64,000 nucleotides of DNA from Polyodon spathula. Taxonomy: Eukaryota > Chordata > Actinopteri > Acipenseriformes > Polyodontidae. The position numbers and the translations under genes are program-made. The stretch spans positions 38,282,045 to 38,346,044 of the forward strand of contig NC_054548.1 of the NCBI RefSeq assembly GCF_017654505.1. Reading direction: 5' to 3'. Positions 39,801-43,951 of this stretch are shown piece by piece; positions within the stretch are counted from its first letter, which is position 1, and each line of letters begins with the position of its first letter. A model generated the notes under the pieces. That model made no database searches. It saw only the letters and a program-made list of their open reading frames with translations, and was not told the origin of the DNA.

Positions 39801-42404
39801 ACTTCTTTATTATTTTGTTGTTAAGTATATTGTGAGCTCTTTCTATTCTTTTCAGTGCCAATCAGTGCAGTTTACTGGGTTTTAATTCACTTTACAATTC
39901 TAAAATATGCACATGCCAGGAGATCCTTACAACTGTATCCTTCAAGACCACGAAGTGTATTGATTGACGTTTCCATCATTGGGTTAAATTTATTTTAAAT
40001 AATTTGAGATATGTACAGAGTTGAATTTAACTACTTTAAGGAAATACTAACTAAAATTACAGAAAAAAAAAAAAACAATAGTCTATACTATTAACCAGTT
40101 TAATTATACACAGTATAACTAAAGATTAAACTAAGAGTTTGAAAATGTATATATTTTATTTTTAAAAAAGCAATAAACCTTTAGAATGGAATTTAGCTGC
40201 AGCATTATTGTCATTGCGCTAATCAATTGTTCCTAATGGTGATCCTTTTGGTAACCATTTAAATCAAGCTTACAAAAAGTTTTTAACTTGACCCCTTACA
40301 AATTATTGAGACGTTATTTTGTAAGAAATGTTTGTTTTCTTTTGTTTTATGTACATCTATAATACAATGCTGTAAAGGGGAGACAAATAGAAAAAAAGCT
40401 GTTAAAGAAACTAGTTTTAAATTAAATTAAATTAAATTAAAATTGGCTGCAAGTTAGGATTTATGGCCTAAAGTTGTAGCAGGCCTAAAAGTTCTACCTC
40501 AGTTCTACCGCAAAAGGACTGGAGAGAGAGAAGCCTTCTGCAACTATGCAATCTGTTTAAAGCGCTTTATGATCGTACACAAAAGGCTTCACTGTATTTA
40601 TTTAAAGCCATCTAAATATACATTTGACATTGTTTTAATAAATAAATAAACTAATAAACTAATCATAATAGTCATGATAATCCAATAGATTGTACTGCCA
40701 TACAAATCAATTTAAAATGTCCATCAGGATTCCTGCTGATCTAATAATACGTGTATTGATGCTGTGAGTTTCTATTGCAATCTAAAGTTCTGTTTAAATC
40801 AGTATGCATTATGTGTAAATTGCCATAATGAACAATCATCATGGATGGCGGCACATGCTTAGACAAGGAGCAACTCGTGAATAAGGCCTTTTACATTCTT
40901 AACAAAGCCAATTAATTTTCATTTAAAAAGCCATTTGAATTCCGAAAGGTAAAGATTAATACTGTAGCAGTTCAACATACCATTTCATATTTGTTAATGG
41001 AGGCAGATTTTTCACACAATTAAACGGTTAAATTTCTGTACATTATGAAGCACAGTCGTGCAGTTAACCTGTTTTCCAATCATCACAGACCTAGCAAGAC
41101 TGGAATTAAATGCCTTGTCAAGGAGAACTTGCTGCCACGATGAACAAACTTGTTTCTGAGAATACCACAATTCATGAAGATGAACTTTAGACTCCATTCG
41201 ATTTCTTACCAAACACTGTTAGTTGTGCAGTTTCACTGTCTCTTTCTCCCACCATGTTGGTCCCTACGCAGATGTACATGCCTGCATCACTCTTTCTGGT
41301 GTTGGAGATCATCAGCTTTCCACTTCTGATCTGTTATTTAAAAATATATGACCTATTATGAATAAATGTGCATTTGCATTTTGACTTACGCTGTTTGTTA
41401 AATTTGTATTGAAGCAGGTGCACATGCAGACAGAAGGTCCTCATAATTGTGGACAACATTAATATATCAGTTAAAATGTGTATAAAATCGCCAGTCACAT
41501 TACACCCACATATAAACGAGAATAGGAGTGGATGATTCAAGGCTGAGAAAATTCAAAGCAGTTATAGTGTTCACCAATTATTGTGTGACAGACATAAATC
41601 GTATAAAAGGTTCCCCATTTTGAATGAGGACCCTTAAAAAACAGTTCAACCCCTTGTTCTCTGTTAGCATATTGAAACTTCTATTGTGTGACAGTTTAAT
41701 TATAAGGGTGATAGACCTTTTTAAAGCTACTGTACTATTTTAAAGACAATTTTAGGTTGCCCACTGTCAGTGGGGTCATTACCCTGTGGAGATATATTCA
41801 TGATCTCCATTAGTGATATACTTTGGATACAAATGGAGCCTTCATTTATGTAAGTCAGTGTGATGTGGAAACAAAAGCATACTCAAAATGCCATTATGGT
41901 CAGATGTAATAATACATGCTTATACAAAATACCTGCACTTATATGGAGAATATATGTAAAATATGTTGGCGTAATGGATGCCTCTGAGGGAACTGTTTTG
42001 TGAATTTCTGAAAATTTGTGTATGTGTGTGTCTTTTTAGCCCTTTTAACCTGTGCCTCTTGACATATACTCAAAGCAAAATTAAATAATTATTTTAACCT
42101 TATTTTCAGATGTTATTTATCCACTGTGTTTCATTAAGAGAGTATTATGTTTTTATGTATGTGAAAAAAAAAAATCATTTGTCATCTTCAGTAAGCTGGG
42201 TGAACACAGGCCTACAATTAAAATTAAATATACAGCATGTACTTACTGTGATCCTGTCTTCTTTATCATCAATGCGCACTTTGTCTTTTTTCCAGTAAAT
42301 GGTTGGTTCAGGGTGACCACGTGGGGGCTGGCATTCCAAAATTGCTGGTTCTCCAGCAGCCACAACAACATCCATGGGGTTCTGTCGGAAATCATCCCGC
42401 AACA
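166..42404 (-). CDS. ROBO2: ROBO2, roundabout receptor 2 (partial gene, 11 exons in window)
   Basis: Single-pass axon-guidance receptor; the extracellular Ig domains bind SLIT and trigger growth-cone repulsion (family knowledge). In transcript order the coding exons are 42404-42247, 41330-41210, 38771-38633, 25547-25420, 17809-17685, 13089-12918, 5524-5319, 3942-3861, 3610-3445, 3167-3001 and 287-166. They give Ig2, Ig3, Ig4, Ig5, FN3-1 and the start of FN3-2. All acceptors are AG and all donors GT, and phases are continuous, so no frameshift or stop breaks the chain. Residues such as [11 protein letters not shown] in Ig2 and [16 protein letters not shown] in Ig3 follow ROBO2 as I know it rather than ROBO1 (which has KKDGSPLDDKDE) or ROBO3. 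Introns within the window range from 250 bp to 13.1 kb. The Ig1/signal exons and the 3' half are outside the window. Confidence 0.95.
1080..1144. repeat. (TA)n microsatellite
   Basis: About 32 uninterrupted TA units; it produces spurious Tyr-Ile reading frames on both strands. Confidence 0.98.
1145..1560. repeat. possible truncated LTR or other interspersed repeat
   Basis: It begins GTGGCACAGATGGGCGAG directly at the end of the TA repeat. It is GC-richer than the flanks, with no long open frame, and has a small TATATATAAATA box near 1405. The style resembles the start of a fish LTR, but there is no second copy in the window and no clear end, so the class is uncertain. Confidence 0.25.
3001..3167 (-). 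CDS. ROBO2: ROBO2 exon: second part of FN3-1
   Basis: A 167-bp exon with acceptor TTGTAG and donor GTAAGG. It reads [20 protein letters not shown], then [20 protein letters not shown], then [16 protein letters not shown]. The L-R-P-N-T-I-Y-L-F motif is the usual FN3 F-strand. It exits with one base. Confidence 0.94.
3445..3610 (-). CDS. ROBO2: ROBO2 exon: Ig5-FN3 linker and first part of FN3-1
   Basis: A 166-bp exon with acceptor AATGTAG and donor GTACTG. It gives [20 protein letters not shown], then [20 protein letters not shown], then [15 protein letters not shown], ending with two bases of a Ser codon. The PGPPSKPQV start and the SLSW core tryptophan are typical of the first fibronectin type III domain of ROBO. 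Confidence 0.94.
3861..3942 (-). CDS. ROBO2: ROBO2 exon: second part of Ig5
   Basis: An 82-bp exon with acceptor AACTAG and donor GTAAAG. It reads [20 protein letters not shown], then SAFLEVR, and leaves one base. It carries the second Ig5 cysteine (IYTCVA). The [10 protein letters not shown] motif is characteristic of ROBO1/ROBO2 Ig5. Confidence 0.93.
3943..5318 (-). other. ROBO2 intron
   Basis: 1.4 kb between the two Ig5 exons. AT-rich; I see no repeat, exon or RNA gene in it. Confidence 0.6.
5319..5524 (-). CDS. ROBO2: ROBO2 exon: first part of Ig5
   Basis: A 206-bp exon with acceptor TTTGTAG and donor GTAGGT. It begins [20 protein letters not shown] and continues [49 protein letters not shown]. 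The Ig cysteine (LLKCQ) and tryptophan (ISWLK) are present. It enters at phase 1 and exits at phase 0. Alternative GT positions one base earlier would break the frame with the next exon, so the end at 5319 is preferred. Confidence 0.94.
5525..7513 (-). other. ROBO2 intron, first part
   Basis: About 2 kb of AT-rich intron. I see no coding region or recognisable element; the short frames here have no family resemblance. Confidence 0.6.
7514..8232 (+). mobile_element. solo LTR, family 1, copy A
   Basis: 719 bp beginning TGTGACGGAAAG and ending CACTTTGCCACA, so TG...CA bounded. It has a polyadenylation signal (AATAAAAG) about 90 bp before the end. It aligns over most of its length with 19299-19884, sharing GGAAGGGCTGGCCTGACAG and GATTTATTATTTTACGGTCA. 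Copy A carries about 130 bp more than copy B. The flanks GTCTG and GTTTG differ at one base, a possible decayed target duplication. No internal retroelement region is attached. It lies antisense to ROBO2. Confidence 0.85.
8233..8574 (-). other. ROBO2 intron spacer
   Basis: AT-rich sequence between the solo LTR and the SINE tail; nothing recognised. Confidence 0.5.
8575..8812 (+). mobile_element. fish SINE/L2-type 3' tail with (AAT)n end
   Basis: It contains CCTTTGGATGAGACCTAAAA and then TGTAAGTCACTTTGGATAAA, followed by CATCTGCTAAAGGAC and an (AAT)n run (8732-8812). This string is the widespread 3' tail of fish SINEs derived from an L2-type LINE (recognised from general knowledge). The tRNA-like head is not visible, so the copy is 5'-truncated. 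Confidence 0.7.
8816..9403. other. unique-looking intron stretch (possible conserved noncoding element)
   Basis: No element, exon or repeat is visible apart from a short CAG run near 9013. The part from about 9060 to 9220 is unique-looking and has AT-rich homeobox-like motifs such as CATTAATTTTAAATG. That is only weakly suggestive of a regulatory element. Confidence 0.25.
9404..9759 (+). repeat. 5' LTR of the compact element
   Basis: It matches the 3' LTR from about 9424 onward. It lacks a 57-bp hairpin present in the 3' LTR and has a shortened or degraded left end, so the start coordinate is approximate. It ends CTGCCACA. Confidence 0.7.
9762..9778 (+). promoter_or_regulatory. primer-binding site, tRNA-Leu(CAA) type
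   Basis: TGGTGTCAGAAGTGGGA starts three bases after the 5' LTR. It is exactly complementary to the 3' end (including CCA) of vertebrate tRNA-Leu(CAA) as I know it. This position and match are what reverse transcription priming of an LTR element requires. Confidence 0.8.
10375..10965 (+). repeat. coding minisatellite (30-36 bp units)
   Basis: Tandem units built on GAGCCAGAGAGGGAGGAG. They are mostly 30-33 bp up to about 10590 and 36 bp from about 10735 to 10940. Each encodes an acidic Glu/Pro-rich 10- to 12-residue motif. The repeat also gives long false frames on the opposite strand (Ser/Gly-rich and Ala/Pro-rich). Confidence 0.9.
11040..11310 (+). repeat. further short tandem repeats in the LTR element
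   Basis: Four diverged units of about 27 bp (CATCGCCTGGGGTTGCCTGC, 11040-11140) are followed by three units with GCCTCCGCCACTAGAG (11185-11300). Confidence 0.8.
11476..11893 (+). repeat. 3' LTR of the compact element
   Basis: It begins TGTGGCAAAGCAAAGC after a short purine tract (GGGTGGAGA) and ends GGCTGCCACA. It includes an inverted repeat (CAGGTGGCTGG at 11556-11566 with CCAGCCACCTG at 11608-11618) that is absent from the 5' LTR, and a polyadenylation signal AATAAAATT. Confidence 0.8.
11894..12917 (-). other. ROBO2 intron
   Basis: 1 kb of AT-rich intron between the LTR element and the second Ig4 exon. Nothing recognised. Confidence 0.6.
12918..13089 (-). CDS. ROBO2: ROBO2 exon: second part of Ig4
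   Basis: A 172-bp exon with acceptor TCTCCAG and donor GTAAGA, phase 0 in and phase 1 out. It encodes [18 protein letters not shown], then [20 protein letters not shown], then [19 protein letters not shown]. It closes Ig4 with the second cysteine (YYICQ). Its upstream (right) side is followed within 60 bp by TA/CA microsatellites and then by Tc1 elements, so the exon lies very near a transposon cluster. Confidence 0.95.
13149..13212. repeat. (TA)n(CA)n compound microsatellite
   Basis: TA units at 13149-13186 pass directly into CA units at 13187-13212, which abut the terminal repeat of a Tc1-like element. Confidence 0.97.
13211..14020 (+). mobile_element. Tc1/mariner-like element A, 3'-truncated
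   Basis: It begins CAGTTGTAGTCAAAAATT. A similar inner motif (TTCAAAAGTATTCATACCC, about 13395) is consistent with a long terminal repeat carrying internal direct repeats. The transposase N-terminal half follows on the plus strand. Around 14020 the sequence switches abruptly to the inner part of a different element's terminal repeat, so the second half of element A is missing. Confidence 0.75.
13575..14019 (+). pseudogene. Tc1-type transposase, N-terminal half (element A)
   Basis: 13668-13925 reads [20 protein letters not shown], then [20 protein letters not shown], and on to [14 protein letters not shown]. This matches the helix-turn-helix DNA-binding region of Tc1 transposases (family knowledge), including a basic GRKK linker in the place of GRPRK. 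Upstream residues are in another frame. After 13925 the frame shifts again, but [18 protein letters not shown] residues are still traceable up to the junction. The catalytic DDE part is absent. Confidence 0.65.
14021..15499 (-). mobile_element. Tc1/mariner-like element B, one end truncated
   Basis: The right end (CAAAAGTATTCACCCC... read on the minus strand from 15499) has a terminal repeat of over 200 bp. Its inner part recurs inverted at 14021-14096 (AAATCTACAAATTGTTCT and ATTGATTGCACAAGCATTC). The outermost 150-odd bases of the left repeat are lost at the junction with element A. The interior encodes a degraded transposase on the minus strand. Confidence 0.85.
14240..15109 (-). pseudogene. 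Tc1-type transposase, DD34E, degraded (element B)
   Basis: The start chosen at 15109 gives [20 protein letters not shown], the usual beginning of this fish Tc1 family, then [20 protein letters not shown]. The frame breaks near 14927. It resumes with [20 protein letters not shown] (first Asp). An amber replaces Gln just before [16 protein letters not shown] (second Asp). A further frameshift precedes NPIENMW (Glu). The spacing from the second Asp to Glu is 34 residues. Multiple stops and frameshifts make it inactive. Confidence 0.8.
15507..16677 (-). mobile_element. DD36E-type Tc1/mariner element, copy 1 (internally deleted)
   Basis: Terminal inverted repeats of about 26 bp (GAGTGTACAAAACATTAGGA... 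at 15507 and its complement ending at 16677). A decayed transposase lies on the minus strand. It starts only about 8 bp from the end of element B and is followed by a TATATA run, fitting TA-targeted insertion. It is a second copy of the family at 53937-55209. Confidence 0.88.
15583..16481 (-). pseudogene. DD36E-type transposase, dead copy
   Basis: The N-terminus [20 protein letters not shown] and helix-turn-helix residues are intact to about 16176; frameshifts follow. The block [20 protein letters not shown] to IEHLWDEME (15930-15703) is readable. Between ANGF and [11 protein letters not shown] about 50 bases present in copy 2 are missing. That removes the second catalytic Asp (QQDNASCH in copy 2), so this copy could not be catalytic even if its frame were restored. 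Confidence 0.85.
16681..17684 (-). other. ROBO2 intron with (ATT)n repeat; possible conserved element
   Basis: It holds an (ATT)n run at 17319-17376. The stretch from about 16790 to 17190 is unique-looking, non-repetitive and rich in homeodomain-like TAATTA cores (for example CTAATTACTTAATTAC near 17070). It might be a conserved noncoding element, but the sequence alone cannot show that. Confidence 0.3.
17319..17376. repeat. (ATT)n microsatellite
   Basis: About 19 trinucleotide units with one interruption. Confidence 0.97.
17685..17809 (-). CDS. ROBO2: ROBO2 exon: first part of Ig4
   Basis: A 125-bp exon with acceptor AACCAG and donor GTAAGT, leaving at phase 0. The peptide is [18 protein letters not shown], then [20 protein letters not shown] and EGSQ. 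The cysteine (FPCET) and tryptophan (VFWQK) of Ig4 are present. [19 protein letters not shown] is close to identical to vertebrate ROBO2 as I know it. Confidence 0.95.
17810..19298 (-). other. ROBO2 intron
   Basis: 1.5 kb of intron; no element or exon seen. 18771-19080 is noticeably less AT-rich and non-repetitive, so it could be a regulatory element. Confidence 0.4.
19299..19884 (+). mobile_element. solo LTR, family 1, copy B
   Basis: 586 bp beginning TGTGACGGAAAG and ending CACTTTGCCACA. It is flanked by a perfect 4-bp duplication CATG (19295-19298 and 19885-19888). It is homologous to 7514-8232 in the same orientation and has an AATAAAAAC signal near 19787. There is no internal region, so it formed by LTR-LTR recombination (inference). 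Confidence 0.9.
19889..22860 (-). other. ROBO2 intron
   Basis: About 3 kb of AT-rich intron with short homopolymers only. Nothing recognised on either strand. Confidence 0.6.
23060..23440. repeat. uncharacterised interspersed repeat with internal inverted repeat
   Basis: Two related AT-rich blocks with the shared motif TTAATTGAAC lie at about 23066-23110 and 23262-23321, separated by GGGTTGGCCACCC and GCAGGGCTTCTCAAACTT. A near-perfect inverted repeat joins TTTTCAGCTCTTGAACAGTT (about 23333) to CAACTGTTTAAGAGCTGAAA (about 23398). The style is that of a dispersed fish repeat, but I cannot assign a family. Confidence 0.5.
23443..23478. repeat. (TTTA)n microsatellite
   Basis: Eight or so TTTA units. 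Confidence 0.95.
24182..24250. repeat. (TA)n microsatellite
   Basis: About 34 uninterrupted TA units. Confidence 0.98.
25420..25547 (-). CDS. ROBO2: ROBO2 exon: second part of Ig3
   Basis: A 128-bp exon with acceptor TTCCTTAG and donor GTAAGT. After the split Arg codon it reads [18 protein letters not shown], then [20 protein letters not shown] and LTVR, leaving one base. It holds the second Ig3 cysteine (TYTCIAE). A 13.1 kb intron, the longest fully inside the window, separates it from the preceding exon. Confidence 0.95.
25548..28184 (-). other. ROBO2 intron
   Basis: 2.6 kb of intron between the Ig3 exon and a MITE. Nothing recognised. Confidence 0.6.
28185..28560. mobile_element. Tc1/mariner-type MITE
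   Basis: 376 bp with imperfect terminal inverted repeats: CAGCTATGGCCAAAAGTTT at the left and the complement of CAGCTATGGCAAAAAATCTT at the right. No coding capacity. The sequence (GGCCAAAAGTTT...GAATTTTAGGATTGAGA) resembles fish MITEs related to Tc1-like elements (general knowledge). The 114-residue frame across 28305-28649 is a by-product. Confidence 0.75.
28561..30116 (-). other. ROBO2 intron
   Basis: 1.6 kb, nothing recognised. 29400-29640 is less AT-rich and non-repetitive. Confidence 0.5.
30117..30141. repeat. (CAAT)n tail of the LINE
   Basis: Six CAAT units marking the 3' end of the minus-strand LINE. Confidence 0.9.
30209..30538 (-). pseudogene. LINE ORF2 C-terminal fragment
   Basis: [20 protein letters not shown] then [17 protein letters not shown] is the typical C-terminal signature of L2/CR1-like LINE proteins. 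Part of the region between the catalytic motif and this block (about 30545-30780) is shortened. Confidence 0.8.
30780..31687 (-). pseudogene. LINE reverse transcriptase fragment
   Basis: 31687-31424 encodes the pre-RT region ([16 protein letters not shown]). 31405-30944 encodes fingers and palm: [19 protein letters not shown] and [20 protein letters not shown], the latter with the first catalytic Asp. The frame then breaks. [15 protein letters not shown] sequence is traceable near 30870, and the F-Y-V-D-D active-site motif lies at 30787-30807 in a shifted frame. It is inactive because of frameshifts and stops. Confidence 0.85.
31840..32862 (-). pseudogene. LINE endonuclease domain fragment
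   Basis: A 340-codon open stretch. [16 protein letters not shown] is the usual APE-type endonuclease start; [14 protein letters not shown] and [14 protein letters not shown] are the downstream motifs. Between NLGLLHQ and TPAGYTF the segment that normally carries the catalytic T-E-T/S-W block is missing, so the nuclease lacks its key glutamate. The linker to the reverse transcriptase begins at [15 protein letters not shown]. Confidence 0.85.
32881..36420 (-). other. ROBO2 intron
   Basis: 3.5 kb of AT-rich intron with small homopolymers and an (AAAT)n run near 34138. Nothing else recognised. Confidence 0.6.
36421..36655. other. CpG-dense patch inside an AT-rich intron
   Basis: I count 15 CpG dinucleotides in about 235 bp, far more than in neighbouring sequence. 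On the ROBO2 sense strand it contains a TATATAA-like box (about 36502-36508) and, further on, a consensus splice donor (GTAAGC, near 36455). It could be an intronic promoter or enhancer, or the remnant of a GC-richer mobile element. Confidence 0.35.
36853..36882. repeat. poly(A) tract
   Basis: About 30 uninterrupted A. Confidence 0.97.
36883..38632 (-). other. ROBO2 intron, includes possible LTR fragment
   Basis: Mostly AT-rich unique sequence. 37850-38143 is GC-richer. It has AATAAAATCTGTGTGCCGTG followed after about 75 bp by CCGTTACA, a layout like the R-U5 end of an LTR. I cannot find a matching start or a second copy. Confidence 0.3.
38633..38771 (-). CDS. ROBO2: ROBO2 exon: first part of Ig3
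   Basis: A 139-bp exon between acceptor CTAAAG and donor GTAAGG. The peptide reads [20 protein letters not shown], then [20 protein letters not shown], ending ADLPRGR with the last codon split 2+1. It has the Ig cysteine (FRCQ) and tryptophan (VRWRK). The VLEEE motif is the ROBO2-type spelling. It is GC-richer than the surrounding intron. Confidence 0.95.
38772..41209 (-). other. ROBO2 intron
   Basis: 2.4 kb of AT-rich intron; small (AAATT)n run near 40418. Nothing recognised. Confidence 0.6.
41210..41330 (-). CDS. ROBO2: ROBO2 exon: second part of Ig2
   Basis: A 121-bp exon with acceptor AACAG and donor GTAAGA, entering at phase 0 and leaving at phase 1. It translates to [19 protein letters not shown], then [21 protein letters not shown]. 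It holds the second Ig cysteine in the usual D-G-Y-C setting (DAGMYIC). The phase-1 G left at the end joins AG of the next exon to give Glu, as in other ROBO genes. Confidence 0.94.
41331..42246 (-). other. ROBO2 intron within Ig2
   Basis: 0.9 kb, AT-rich, nothing recognised. Confidence 0.6.
42247..42404 (-). CDS. ROBO2: ROBO2 exon: first part of Ig2
   Basis: A 158-bp exon. Acceptor TTTTGCAG precedes it and donor GTAAGT follows. It enters with two bases completing a Val codon and leaves at phase 0. The peptide begins [19 protein letters not shown] and contains the first Ig cysteine ([13 protein letters not shown]) and the core tryptophan (IYWKKDK). It ends in DDKEDRIT, which continues into the next exon. 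Ig1 and Ig2 are the SLIT-contact region in ROBO receptors (family knowledge). No upstream ROBO exon is visible between here and 64000. Confidence 0.95.
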
Positions 42405-42976
42405 CTGCAAAAACAACAAGGCATCAGGAATCAAAGCTCATGAACAGCAAATAGGATGCTTTGTCTGCATTGCAGCCCTGGAGGTTCCTATTGAAGCTGT
42501 GAGAAGGCAATTATAGTACAAAGCATCTTCCACAAAAAACAATAGCTCTCCAAATAAAATCGAAATACTGTGGGTGGTCTATTTACTGTATTCACACACG
42601 ATTCCAAAGACTCTGATGGCAAGGGTATCTCAAAACTGAAATAGGATCAGTCATTTAATAGAGTCTTAATTATTTATGTATTTATTACTCTTCCATACAA
42701 TAATATATTGATACCCGACATACTCAAAAGTGTCAAATCTACCTCTCACTAAATGGTAGCAACAAGCATCTGTCTACAGTGGGCCCATGAAGGGACAGAA
42801 CTGAGCTGATAGCAAATCAGACAGAGCATTTTTTAAATAACATGGTGAAGAAAAAAGTAAATTTGAACCATTAGCCAATTAGGAATAGAATTTGAACAAT
42901 CTCCCGAACATGTTGGTGTTTAACGTACAGGTACAATTTGTATGAGACAATATGCCAGTGGCCTGAGCACAACTGA
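42405..42976 (-). other. upstream ROBO2 intron
   Basis: AT-rich sequence with no feature beyond the splice acceptor of the Ig2 exon. Confidence 0.6.
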
Positions 42977-43951
42977 TGCCTCTTTTCCACTATACAGCCG
43001 AGCTGTGCCAAGGCCGTACCGAGCCCTCATGGTGAGATTAAGGAGAGTCTGGGTTGTTTTACCACTGCAGAGTCAAGCCGTGCTACTGATGTGACATGCA
43101 ATGAAAGACAGTTGTTATTAATTATTGCTATTAATTAACTCAGTTTGCCAAAAGATACACAAACAAATGGTGTTCAAAAATTAATAAACCAATGGTACAG
43201 CTGTATCTTGCACAGCTATATTTTGTTAATATATTTAGGAATGTCTTTATAATCAACACATTTTACTAATTTTATCGACTCACTAAAGTTCAGTTAGTTC
43301 TGTTGAAGGGGAAAAAAGAAGGTTTTAAAAATATGATTTGTCAAAGGTATCCCGTTGTTGTTTTTTGTTTGGATGCTTAAAAAACAAAACAAAAAATCTG
43401 CGCAAGCACAACGAGAGCCAAGTTGTATGCATGGTACAGCTGTTCGGTATTTTGTTTGACTATATTTTTGTAAATAAGTTTAGAATTGTTTTATTTTCTG
43501 CATTTTTTTCTTTATATTAATATAATAAAGGTTATGGATGAGTGTGTGAGTTAAGTGTACCATACCCGTGGTTTATGTTCATTTGCTTAAAATCTTCAGA
43601 AAGTCGGGCATAAAAGTTCTCATTTCTGATGCACGACTCCAGTCTTCCTGAACACTTCTATCTGCCCACACAGAAACTAGAGCCTGCACTTCCTCAGTGT
43701 CCCAAAGCTGTGTTTTTCTGTGATCACAGTCGCTGCCCGGCATGTTTGTTGTTTTTCTTTCTGGAGTGTACTGACTGATGCAACGTAATGATGAAAATCC
43801 TTAACCTTACCGCTGGCTCAGCTGGGCTAGCAGCTGGATTCAGATGCCTTATGAGGCCAGAGTTTCATGGTTTGGTTCTTGCTCGGCTCGACAAATAGTC
43901 AGTGGAGAATCATCCGTACCCATAGTGTACCGTGTTAGTGGAGAAGGGGTA
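42977..43951. mobile_element. PIF/Harbinger-like DNA transposon, deleted copy
   Basis: 975 bp with imperfect terminal inverted repeats (TGCCTCTTTTCCACTATACA at the left; complement of TACCCCTTCTCCACTAACAC at the right). The flanks carry a matching 3-bp TGA on both sides. The subterminal GAGCCGAGC-like repeats seen in many fish Harbinger-type elements are present (AGCCGAGCTG, GCTCGGCTCG). The interior keeps a Myb/SANT-like protein fragment; no transposase is visible. Confidence 0.6.
43579..43743 (-). pseudogene. Myb/SANT-like DNA-binding protein fragment (Harbinger accessory protein)
   Basis: Starts MPGSDCDHRKTQLWDTEEVQ and continues ALVSVWADRSVQEDWSRASE, then MRTFMPDFLKILSK, then stop (54 residues). 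The W-D-T-E-E-V-Q-A-L-V-S-V-W-A pattern is the first helix of Myb/SANT-like domains that accompany Harbinger transposases. The rest of the domain, normally with a C-R-x-K-I-K-x-L-K helix, is gone, so the protein is truncated. Confidence 0.6.

Noticed and set aside
166..42404. ROBO1 or ROBO3 as the identity of the gene
   Set aside because: Ig2 has [11 protein letters not shown] and Ig3 has INQVVLEEE and RYDIKEDY, which follow ROBO2; ROBO1 differs at these places.
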